This document shows positions 57,721 to 64,000 of a stretch of DNA of 64,000 nt, one piece after another. The stretch comes from Methanomassiliicoccus luminyensis B10 (GTDB lineage Archaea > Thermoplasmatota > Thermoplasmata > Methanomassiliicoccales > Methanomassiliicoccaceae), in the NCBI RefSeq assembly GCF_000308215.1, contig NZ_CAJE01000020.1, positions 26,122 to 90,121 on the forward strand, given 5' to 3'. The translations under genes and the position numbers were made by a program. The notes under the pieces were generated by a model. The model saw only the letters and a list, made by a program, of their open reading frames with translations, had not been told where the DNA came from and searched no databases. Position 1 is the stretch's first letter. Each line of letters opens with the position of its first letter.

Positions 57721-57735
57721 ATTTGTCAGACAAAT
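57721..57735. promoter_or_regulatory. Palindromic operator upstream of cdrS-like/ftsZ operon
   Basis: ATTTGTCAGACAAAT is a perfect inverted repeat (7-1-7), 41-55 bases before the ATG and about 20-34 bases downstream of the TATA box, so it spans the predicted transcription start. RHH dimers bind such short palindromes, so autorepression by the CdrS-like product is a reasonable inference. Confidence 0.55.
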
Positions 57736-57754
57736 GTCATAATACACTAGGCAC

Positions 57755-57762
57755 TATATAAT
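57755..57762. promoter_or_regulatory. Strong TATA box, probably bidirectional
   Basis: TATATAAT stands between the cdrS-like gene (minus) and the intergenic RNA candidate (plus). The 15 bases AGGCACTATATAATG around it (57749-57763) are identical to the divergent promoter at 6541-6555. Confidence 0.55.
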
Positions 57763-57782
57763 GCTTGTAGGCTTCCTACGCT

Positions 57783-58020
57783 TTGTTGACACTGTGCCCG
57801 ACAGCAGTCTGGGCAAGGTCGGATAGCACGTGCCGCGGACCATTCGTTATCGCCAAGGATTCCGAATTGCTGAATCGATGTGGGCGAGGCCCGTCCGACG
57901 GGTCGCTCATTGAATGTGGCTCTCGGGTCTGGGAGGGTTCCGAGGCCCCCGGTCCCGATGCGCGCCCTCGCTAGGACCTCGAGCCCCCATTTGTCCGACG
58001 TTCCGAGGGGGTGCATTTTT
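57783..58020 (+). ncRNA. Candidate structured non-coding RNA
   Basis: The 455-base gap between the cdrS-like gene and tbp has no credible protein gene. A strong TATA box ends 21 bases before 57783. Downstream is a GC-rich stretch with several hairpins: TGCCCGAC-AGCA-GTCTGGGCA (57795-57815), CCCGT-CCG-ACGGG (57890-57902), GGCTCTCGG...CCGAGGCC (57918-57947) and CCCTCG...CGAGGG (57965-58010). It ends at a T5 run (58016-58020). I find no RNase P, SRP, 5S or snoRNA signature. Direction and ends are inferred from the TATA box and the T run. Confidence 0.4.
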
Positions 58021-58095
58021 CAAAGCCACTTATAAAAATCTGGCGATCTTCACGCCGAAGAGGTGTGGCTCGGCGGATTTGCAAACACATAGTAC

Positions 58096-58115
58096 TATAT
58101 AAAGATATATAAATA
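58096..58115 (+). promoter_or_regulatory. Tandem TATA boxes of tbp
   Basis: TATATAAAG (58096-58104) and TATATAAATA (58106-58115) lie back to back. The second is 21-30 bases before the GTG at 58136, so the message is probably leaderless. Confidence 0.65.
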
Positions 58116-58135
58116 CCTCGACCCGGTGACTTGTA

Positions 58136-58684
58136 GTGGCCAAGATCAAGATAGAGAACGTTGTCGCTTCCACGTCCCTTGGTGAAGAGCTTGACCTGCA
58201 GGCGATCGCCCTCGCCCTCGAGGGAGCAGAGTACGAGCCGGAGCAGTTCCCGGGGCTTATATACAGGTTGAAGGAGCCCAAGACCGCCACGCTGCTGTTC
58301 AGGAGCGGCAAGGTGGTATGCACCGGGGCCAAGAGCCTGGAAAACGTCAAAGTGGCCATCAACAAGGTCGCCAAGCAGATCGAGAAGGCGGGCATCAAGA
58401 TCAGGGACGAACCCAAGGTGGAGGTCCAGAACATAGTGGCGTCCTCGGACCTGGGACAGGAGATCAACCTCAACGCTATCGCCATCTCCCTTGGCCTGGA
58501 GAGGGTGGAATATGAGCCGGAGCAGTTCCCGGGGTTGGTCTATCGCCTGGACGAGCCCAAAGTGGTGGTCCTGCTGTTCGGCTCCGGCAAGCTGGTGTGC
58601 ACCGGCGCCAGGAAGCCCCATGACGTGGAGGCCGCGGTCACCAAGATCACCGTAGAACTCAAGTCCGCCGGGCTGCTGCGCTGA
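58136..58684 (+). CDS. tbp: TATA-box-binding protein
   Basis: The 182-residue protein consists of two imperfect direct repeats, each with YEPEQFPGLxYRLxEPK...LLFxSGKxVCTGA (about 32-66 and 123-157). This is the saddle-shaped archaeal TBP that places TFB and RNA polymerase on promoters. The start codon is GTG. The TatD-like gene starts directly after its stop, so the two are co-transcribed. Confidence 0.97.
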   Translation: MAKIKIENVVASTSLGEELDLQAIALALEGAEYEPEQFPGLIYRLKEPKTATLLFRSGKVVCTGAKSLENVKVAINKVAKQIEKAGIKIRDEPKVEVQNIVASSDLGQEINLNAIAISLGLERVEYEPEQFPGLVYRLDEPKVVVLLFGSGKLVCTGARKPHDVEAAVTKITVELKSAGLLR

Positions 58685-59521
58685 ATGAGACCCATCTTCG
58701 ACAACCACATGCACCTCCAGCCCTCCGGGAGGGGGGTGGGGGCCCTCCTCGACTTCTCCAAGGCCGGGGGGACGCACGCCATCCTGTGCCATATGCCGTA
58801 CCGCGAGGTCGCCATATCCACGGGCGAGGACTTCTCCCGCTCCTATGATATCACCCTGTCCCTGGCCGACCGGGCCAACGCGGAAACGGGCGTGAAGGTC
58901 TTCCCCGCGGTGGGTCCGTACCCGGTGCTGCTCATCGGCCTGACGGAGCGTTTCGGCATGCCCCGGGCGGTCGAGGTCATGAGGGAGGGCATGGAAAGAG
59001 CGCAGAAGCTGGTGCTGGAGCGCAAGGCCGTAGCGATCGGTGAGATCGGGCGGCCCCATTTCCCCGTGCCCCCTGAGATATGGGAGGCGTCCAACGGCAT
59101 CATGCTCTACGGCATGCAGCTGGCCAAGGAAGCGGGGTGCCCGGTGGTCCTTCACACCGAGAGCGGCACCCCCGAGGTCATGCTTGACCTCGCCAGGATC
59201 GCCGACCGGGCCGGCCTGGACCGGGGCAGGGCGATCAAGCACTACTCCCCACCGCTGGTCCTGGAGGAGGAGAACCACGGCCTGTTCCCTTCGGTGCTGG
59301 CTTCCAAGCCCGCCGTCACCGAGGCGCTGTCCAAGGGCACCCGCTTCGTGATGGAGACGGACTTCATGGACGAGCCGTCCCGCCCGGGGGCGGTGATGGA
59401 CATCAAGACCGTGCCGAAGCGCACCAACGCATACCTGTCGTCAGGACAGATGTCCGAGGATCAGGCCTGGGCGATTCACAAGGAGAACCCCGAGAGGCTT
59501 TACGGCATCACTATCGACTAA
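58685..59521 (+). CDS. TatD-related metal-dependent hydrolase
   Basis: The 278-residue protein starts FDNHMHLQPSG with the H8-x-H10 metal pair, continues with AIGEIGRPHF (Glu ligand), VVLHTESG and IKHYSPP (His ligands) and FVMETDFMD (Asp ligand). This set is the amidohydrolase-fold TatD pattern. Known TatD proteins are 3'-5' DNA exonucleases or deoxyribonucleases, but this archaeal subgroup is untested. The ATG immediately follows the tbp stop codon. Its end overlaps the convergent acylphosphatase by four bases. Confidence 0.85.
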   Translation: MRPIFDNHMHLQPSGRGVGALLDFSKAGGTHAILCHMPYREVAISTGEDFSRSYDITLSLADRANAETGVKVFPAVGPYPVLLIGLTERFGMPRAVEVMREGMERAQKLVLERKAVAIGEIGRPHFPVPPEIWEASNGIMLYGMQLAKEAGCPVVLHTESGTPEVMLDLARIADRAGLDRGRAIKHYSPPLVLEEENHGLFPSVLASKPAVTEALSKGTRFVMETDFMDEPSRPGAVMDIKTVPKRTNAYLSSGQMSEDQAWAIHKENPERLYGITID

Positions 59522-59793
59522 CGTCGTATGGCGAACGAGTCGAACTCCCCGGCCCCCGCGCTCCACCTGACGTCACACTTGTCGACCTTCGCGTAAGGAT
59601 GCTCGCTGCACAAGCGGTGGATGACGCGCTCGATGTCCGCGCGCTCGCCCTCGAACACCGCCGACACCGAGCCGTCCTCCTCGTTGCGCACCCACCCGTG
59701 GACCCTGCCGGCGATGGCGTACCTCCGGGTGTACGCCCTGAACGAGACACCCTGCACCTTCCCGTAGAATCTGGCCTCGGCCCTTTCTGTCAT
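59518..59793 (-). CDS. Acylphosphatase
   Basis: The 91-residue protein has the acylphosphatase signature GKVQGVSFRAYTRRYA with catalytic R19, and GWVRNEEDGSVSAVFEG with N37. It hydrolyses carboxyl-phosphate bonds such as acetyl phosphate. Length and fold are normal. ATG 59793 is chosen because MTERAEARFYG fits the family start. Confidence 0.94.
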   Translation of the reverse strand: MTERAEARFYGKVQGVSFRAYTRRYAIAGRVHGWVRNEEDGSVSAVFEGERADIERVIHRLCSEHPYAKVDKCDVRWSAGAGEFDSFAIRR

Positions 59794-59894
59794 GATGAAG
59801 CATCCCCTCACATCGATTATTTTCTTTCTTTGTCAAAAAGGGGATGATATTATTTAATAGTTAAAATCCCCATTTGGCGGCCAAGGGATGCACT

Positions 59895-61031
59895 ATGAAA
59901 TCTTTGGTCGAGGAAGCGCTGGCTAGAGAAAGCGCTGCCGGTCCGGGCTTCGGATCTCCGGTGGCGGCGGCAGGGCCAGCGGTCGCGCAGGTAAGCTCTG
60001 CTGACGAGGAACTGCTGGCACTTCTGCAAAAGCTCAAGACGAACATCAAGATCATCGGCTGCGGGGGCGGTGGGACCAACACCATCAACCGCATCGCCCA
60101 GGAAGGCATCACCGGTGCCGAGCTGTACGCGGCCAATACCGATGCCCAGCATCTGCTGGCGATACAGGCGCCTCACAAGATACTCATGGGAAGGCGCTCC
60201 ACCCGCGGGTTGGGGGCCGGCGCTCTCCCCAAGGTCGGGGAGGAGGCCGCCATGGAGGCCGAGGACGATATCCGCAAGAGCCTGGTGGAATCCCACATCG
60301 TGTTCGTCACCGCGGGCATGGGCGGCGGCACCGGGACCGGCTCCGCTCCTTACGTCGCCAAGATCGCCAAGGACATGGGCGCTCTCACTATCGCCGTCAC
60401 CACCCTGCCCTTCAAGGGCGAGGGCAAGATGCGCATGGAGAACGCAGAGTGGGGCCTGGAGAGGCTCCGCAACGCTGCGGACACCGTCATCGTCATACCG
60501 AACGACAAGCTCCTGGAGCTTGTTCCGCGCCTGTCCATCAACGCCGCCTTCAAGGTGGCCGACGAGGTCCTCATGAGGGCCATCAAGGGCATCACCGAGC
60601 TTATCACCAAGCCCGGGCTGGTGAACCTTGACTTCAACGATGTGAAGACCATCATGAAGGGCGCCGGCGTGGCCATGATCGGCCTGGGCGAATCCAACGG
60701 TCAAACGGACGACCGCGCCACCGAGGCCATCGAGGATGCCCTGAACTCCCCGCTCCTGGACGTGGACGTCTCCAGCGCCTCCGGCGTACTGGTCAACGTC
60801 GTCGGCGGCGCCGACATGACCATCGCCGAGGCCCAGAAGGTGGCGGAGATCCTGCAGACGAAGGTGTCGGGCAGCGCCCGCATCATATGGGGCGCCGCGG
60901 TGGACCCCGCCATCGACCACAAGATCAGGGTGATGGTCGTGATCACCGGCGTCAAGTCCAAGCAGATCCTGGGCCGGGGCAACGACGGGCCTTCCCGGCT
61001 GAAGGACACCGACGTGGACTTCATAAAGTGA
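59895..61031 (+). CDS. ftsZ1: Cell division protein FtsZ, first of tandem FtsZ1-like pair
   Basis: The 378-residue GTPase has an N-terminal variable arm of about 50 residues rich in Ala/Gly, then [33 protein letters not shown] and the T7 loop [11 protein letters not shown]. The C terminus ends [12 protein letters not shown]. It is most similar to the ftsZ gene directly downstream, including nucleotide-identical blocks. The TATA-like ATTATTTAATAG (59849-59860) lies about 35-46 bases before the ATG. It would form the division ring together with the FtsZ2-like protein. Confidence 0.94.
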   Translation: MKSLVEEALARESAAGPGFGSPVAAAGPAVAQVSSADEELLALLQKLKTNIKIIGCGGGGTNTINRIAQEGITGAELYAANTDAQHLLAIQAPHKILMGRRSTRGLGAGALPKVGEEAAMEAEDDIRKSLVESHIVFVTAGMGGGTGTGSAPYVAKIAKDMGALTIAVTTLPFKGEGKMRMENAEWGLERLRNAADTVIVIPNDKLLELVPRLSINAAFKVADEVLMRAIKGITELITKPGLVNLDFNDVKTIMKGAGVAMIGLGESNGQTDDRATEAIEDALNSPLLDVDVSSASGVLVNVVGGADMTIAEAQKVAEILQTKVSGSARIIWGAAVDPAIDHKIRVMVVITGVKSKQILGRGNDGPSRLKDTDVDFIK

Positions 61032-61220
61032 GTCTTGGACGTACGGCAGCACCAACTCCGGGCCGAGAGAGGCTTCTCGGCCCCCTTTTTCCCTTTCCCC
61101 CAGGCTCACATACTGAAATTAAATACGGCACCGAAACTTTTTAAAGTACAAATGTATGTTAGCCCTTGCCCGGGCGACCGCTTCAGCACTAGACGTCAGG
61201 CTCGCCCAGGAGGGCTTATA

Positions 61221-62327
61221 ATGAAGTCATTCCTCAGCGACGCTATATCCCGCGCTGGTGCTCAGGGTGGGAACGCCTCCCAGTCCTACCAAGAGTACTC
61301 CTCCGCCGACCAGGAGCTCGTCAAGATACTGGAAAGCCTGAAGACCAACATCAAGATCGTTGGCTGCGGGGGTGGCGGGACCAACACCATCGATCGCCTG
61401 TCCGAGGTGGGCATCGTGGGAGCGGACATCTTCGCCGCCAACACCGACGCCCAGCACCTCCTGGCTATAAGGTCGCCGCACAAAATCCTTCTCGGAAGGC
61501 GCTCCACCCGCGGGTTGGGGGCCGGCGCCCTGCCCCAGGTAGGCGAGGAAGCGGCCAGGGAAGCTGAGGAGGACCTCAGGAAGATGCTTACCGGCGCGGA
61601 CATCGTGTTCGTCACCGCGGGCATGGGCGGCGGCACCGGGACCGGCTCCGCTCCTTACGTCGCCAAGATCGCCAAGGACATGGGCGCTCTCACTATCGCT
61701 GTTGTCACATATCCATTCAAGGCCGAAGGGGCCATTCGCTCGGAGAACGCGGAGTGGGGCCTGGAGAGGCTCCGCCAGACCGCCGATACCGTCATCGTCA
61801 TACCAAACGACAAGCTGCTGGAGATCTGCCCGAGGCTGGCGCTCAACGCCGCCTTCAAGGTCGCTGACGAAGTGCTGGTCAGGGCCATCAAGGGCATTAC
61901 CGAGCTCATCACCAAGCCCGGGCTGGTGAACCTCGACTTCAACGACCTCAAGACCATCATGAAGGGCGCCGGCGTGGCCATGATCGGCCTGGGAGAGGGG
62001 GACGACGATGACAGGGTCGAGCACGCCATCAACGAGGCCATCAACTCGCCCATGATCGACGTGGACGTCTCTGACGCCACCGGCGCCCTTGTCAACGTCA
62101 CCGGCGGGGACAACATGAGCATCTCCGAGGCCGAGAAGGTCGCGGAGATCATCCAGTCCAGGATATCGCCCAACGCCCGCATCATATGGGGCGCCGCGGT
62201 GGACCCCAGCCTCAAGGACACCGTCAGGGTGATGGTCGTGATCACCGGCGTCAAGTCGAAGAACATCATTGGTCCCACGAGGCAGGACCGGAGCGCCAAG
62301 GCGGTTGACGTCGACTTTATTAAGTAG
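61221..62327 (+). CDS. ftsZ: Cell division protein FtsZ, second of tandem FtsZ1-like pair
   Basis: The 368-residue paralog of the preceding gene has [34 protein letters not shown]7 loop [11 protein letters not shown] and the same VDVDFIK C terminus. The N-terminal arm is different ([26 protein letters not shown]). It has its own TATA-like TTTTTAAAG (about 61138-61146) and a 189-base spacer, so it may be expressed apart from its twin. A 100-base block (61600-61699) is identical to the first copy. Stop is TAG. Confidence 0.94.
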   Translation: MKSFLSDAISRAGAQGGNASQSYQEYSSADQELVKILESLKTNIKIVGCGGGGTNTIDRLSEVGIVGADIFAANTDAQHLLAIRSPHKILLGRRSTRGLGAGALPQVGEEAAREAEEDLRKMLTGADIVFVTAGMGGGTGTGSAPYVAKIAKDMGALTIAVVTYPFKAEGAIRSENAEWGLERLRQTADTVIVIPNDKLLEICPRLALNAAFKVADEVLVRAIKGITELITKPGLVNLDFNDLKTIMKGAGVAMIGLGEGDDDDRVEHAINEAINSPMIDVDVSDATGALVNVTGGDNMSISEAEKVAEIIQSRISPNARIIWGAAVDPSLKDTVRVMVVITGVKSKNIIGPTRQDRSAKAVDVDFIK

Positions 62328-62373
62328 ATGGGTCTAACCTAACGAACGCAGCGCCTACTGAGAGCGTGTGAAG

Positions 62374-62598
62374 ATGGACGTTGTTGAGAAGTCCTGGGAA
62401 GTCCAAAAGGACATCGAGGAGCGGGTAAAGAAGATCGGCAAGGGCAAGTACGGCCGCGTCATCAAGATGGCGCGCCGCCCTTCCACCGAGGAGTACGTCA
62501 AGATCATCCAGATCACCGCGCTGGGCCTGGTGGCCATCGGCGGCCTGGGGTTCCTCATCTATTGGCTGATGACGTACCTTCCAGGATACTTCACCTAA
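62374..62598 (+). CDS. secE: Protein translocase subunit SecE (Sec61 gamma)
   Basis: The 74-residue protein has an amphipathic N-terminal helix (WEVQKDIEERVKKIGKGKYGRVIKMARRPSTEEYVKII) and one membrane segment (ITALGLVAIGGLGFLIYWLM). It is the gamma subunit of the SecYEG channel. A GTG six bases earlier is an alternative. It starts the conserved secE-spt5-rpl11 order. Confidence 0.95.
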   Translation: MDVVEKSWEVQKDIEERVKKIGKGKYGRVIKMARRPSTEEYVKIIQITALGLVAIGGLGFLIYWLMTYLPGYFT

Positions 62599-62618
62599 AC
62601 ATTTCAGGATTGATGCAA

Positions 62619-63494
62619 ATGAAAGATGATTTACAGGCTGTCCCGACGGTCTCGGGAGGCAACGCGATGCTTGCGTTCATCGGAAAGGGCTCCGAGGCCA
62701 AGGTCCCCGCGTCCAGCATGACCAGCTGGAGCTTTCAGCTGAAGGGGAAGGAGGCGAGCAAGAAGAAGGTCAGGATGAAGGTCTCCCTCGACCTCCAGCC
62801 CGCCGACGCCGCGGAGTGGAGCATCCGCCTCTTCGACGCCGCGGGGGGCTCGCTGTTCGACAATCACAGCTCCCAGTCCACCCCCGAGTTCGAGTTCTAC
62901 CTGGAGGGTTCCAAGGCCAAGGAGCTGAAGCTGGAGGCCCACGCCCCCATCGGAGCGGCCTACCAGGACAAGATCCTCATAGGCCTGGAGGCCTGCCTGG
63001 TGGAGGCGCCGTCGGAGTGCGACCGCCTCGCCTTCTCGGCAGAGGCCAGGCAGTCAATCCTCGCGCTCAAGACCTCCATCGGTCATGAGAAGGACGTCGC
63101 CGACGGCATCGCCAGCCGCGCCAAGGCCGGGAAGTCGGACATCGCCGCCATCCTGGCCCCCACCAACCTCAGGGGCTACGTGCTCATCGAGGGCATGAAC
63201 ACCGACAAGCTGAGGGAGGCGGTGAAGGGCGTCCGCAAGGCACACAGTTTCGTTGAGGGAGAGATGAACTTCTCCGAGATAGACCATTACCTCGCCCCCA
63301 AGCCCCTCGTGTCGGGCATCATGGAAGGCGACGTGGTCGAGCTCGTGGCGGGACCGTTCAAGGGCGAGAAGGCCCGGGTCCAGCAGATAGACGAGGCCAA
63401 GGAGGAGATCACCGTGGAGCTGTTCGAAGCGATGGTTCCCATCCCGGTAACGGTCAGAGGAGATCACGTAAGGGTTCTCGAGAAAGAAAGGTGA
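62619..63494 (+). CDS. spt5: Transcription elongation factor Spt5 with extra N-terminal domain
   Basis: The 291-residue protein is about twice the usual archaeal length. The NGN domain spans about 147-235 (ILALKTSIGHEKDVADGIASRA...APTNLRGYVLIEGMNTDKLREAVKGV) and the KOW domain about 240-291 (VVELVAGPFKGEKARVQQID). Residues 1-145 form an additional beta-rich domain: FIGKGSEAKVPASSMTSW, KKVRMKVSLDLQPADAAEWSIRLFDAAGG, EFEFYLEGSKAKELKLEAHAP. I do not recognise it. Spt5 with Spt4 keeps RNA polymerase processive. ATG 62619 has AGGAT eight bases upstream; ATG 62613 is possible. Confidence 0.93.
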   Translation: MKDDLQAVPTVSGGNAMLAFIGKGSEAKVPASSMTSWSFQLKGKEASKKKVRMKVSLDLQPADAAEWSIRLFDAAGGSLFDNHSSQSTPEFEFYLEGSKAKELKLEAHAPIGAAYQDKILIGLEACLVEAPSECDRLAFSAEARQSILALKTSIGHEKDVADGIASRAKAGKSDIAAILAPTNLRGYVLIEGMNTDKLREAVKGVRKAHSFVEGEMNFSEIDHYLAPKPLVSGIMEGDVVELVAGPFKGEKARVQQIDEAKEEITVELFEAMVPIPVTVRGDHVRVLEKER

Positions 63495-63498
63495 GTTT

Positions 63499-63978
63499 AT
63501 GGCAGATACTGTTGAAGTGCTAGTTGAAGGCGGCAAGGCCACCCCCGGCCAGCCCCTGGGTCCCGCCCTGGGCCCCCTGGGCGTGAACATACCCAAGATA
63601 GTTCAGGAGATAAACGCCAAGACCAAGGTGTTCGACGGGATGAAGGTCCCGGTCAAGATCATCATCGATTCCAAGACCAAGAACTTCGACATCAAGGTCG
63701 GCACCCCTCCCACTTCCTCGCTGGTAAGCAAGGAGCTGGGCATCGAGAAGGGCTCCGGCTCTCCCAAGGCCACCAAGGTCGGCAACCTGAGCATCGCCCA
63801 GGCCATCAAGGTCGCGCAGATGAAGGAGTCCTCCCTCATGGGCAAGGACCTCAAGATGAGAGTGTTGGAGGTAGCAGGCACCTGCACCTCGATGGGAGTT
63901 ACCATCGACGGACAGGAGCCCAAGGTGTTCCGCGAAGCGGTCCTGGCGGGGAAGTACGACCAGTCCTTCGCCCAGTGA
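63499..63978 (+). CDS. rpl11: 50S ribosomal protein L11
   Basis: The 159-residue protein VEVLVEGGKATPGQPLGPALGPLGVNIPKIVQEINAKT is archaeal L11, with the Gly/Pro-rich factor-binding N domain and the RNA-binding C domain (KVAQMKESSLMGKDLKMRVLEVAGTCTSMGVTIDG). It forms the GTPase-associated centre. It follows spt5 by four bases; rpl1 and rpl10 would be expected just past the window. Confidence 0.97.
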   Translation: MADTVEVLVEGGKATPGQPLGPALGPLGVNIPKIVQEINAKTKVFDGMKVPVKIIIDSKTKNFDIKVGTPPTSSLVSKELGIEKGSGSPKATKVGNLSIAQAIKVAQMKESSLMGKDLKMRVLEVAGTCTSMGVTIDGQEPKVFREAVLAGKYDQSFAQ

Positions 63979-64000
63979 GGCGAAGGGCGGGTCCCCCGCC

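Noticed and set aside
57747..58016. 89-codon minus-strand frame between cdrS-like gene and tbp
   Set aside because: The product is Arg/Pro/Cys-mixed without a fold pattern, lacks a ribosome site, and covers hairpins and a promoter. A small protein cannot be fully excluded, but RNA or regulatory sequence is likelier.
57783..58020. Intergenic RNA as RNase P or SRP RNA
   Set aside because: Neither the RNase P conserved core (GAGGAAAGUCC-like and ACAGAA-like regions) nor the SRP helix 8 GGAA/AGCA loop motifs could be found on either strand.

Overview
The window is GC-rich archaeal chromosome. The gene content is archaeal throughout: TBP, Spt5, SecE, PriL, GatD/GatE, ribosomal proteins S17e, L30e and L11, and RNA polymerase subunits H, B, A' and A''. 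RNA polymerase B is one uninterrupted chain of about 1,198 residues while the A subunit is split, and there are several FtsZ genes. With the high GC and an isolated hypB, this points to Thermoplasmatota, most likely Methanomassiliicoccales. That placement is inference; no methanogenesis or pyrrolysine gene lies in the window.

Layout. 1-5.1 kb: the 3' end of an RqcH/NFACT gene, tRNA-Arg(GCG), a divergent restriction-modification module, small zinc and membrane proteins, a decayed ABC-ATPase relic, rps17e and a signal peptidase. 5-12.2 kb: thyX, a TraB-family gene, a HAD phosphatase, pcm, a zinc-finger protein, an MBL hydrolase coupled to a rhomboid protease, a HemK2-type methyltransferase and two paralogous membrane proteins whose frames abut. 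12.3-15.5 kb: gatD-gatE for Gln-tRNA formation. 16-22 kb: a single 1,939-residue beta-helix surface protein. 22-26.2 kb: hypB, purD, translin, thioredoxin and a secreted Ig-like protein. 26-32.7 kb: a 2,173-residue oligosaccharyltransferase (AglB) with a very long extracellular tail. 33-44.4 kb: pyrF, a radical SAM gene, then the rpoH-B-A'-A''-rpl30e-nusA operon (minus strand), headed by a tRNA-Lys gene that appears to carry two introns. 44.5-55.5 kb: mixed housekeeping genes (AlkD-like, phosphoesterase, CorA, EF-1beta, a membrane-anchored acetolactate decarboxylase, malic enzyme, a radical SAM-HhH protein, priL, a CDP-alcohol transferase, AK6, truA). 55.6-64 kb: trmJ, an FtsZ2-like gene preceded by a double ribbon-helix-helix (CdrS-like) gene, tbp, a TatD-like gene, acylphosphatase, two tandem ftsZ paralogs, then secE-spt5-rpl11.

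Themes. (1) Cell surface: AglB, its translationally coupled partner and the sequon-rich beta-helix protein look like an N-glycosylated envelope system. (2) Cell division: three ftsZ genes within 6 kb, with a tandem RHH regulator whose promoter carries a perfect palindrome over the predicted start site. (3) Core transcription and translation genes, several of which look leaderless (TATA box about 26 bases before the start codon).

The observations most worth checking are the two-intron tRNA-Lys, the structured intergenic RNA candidate between the cdrS-like gene and tbp, the palindromic operator, the giant AglB fusion, the unexplained N-terminal domain on Spt5, and the 100-base identical block shared by the tandem ftsZ genes.
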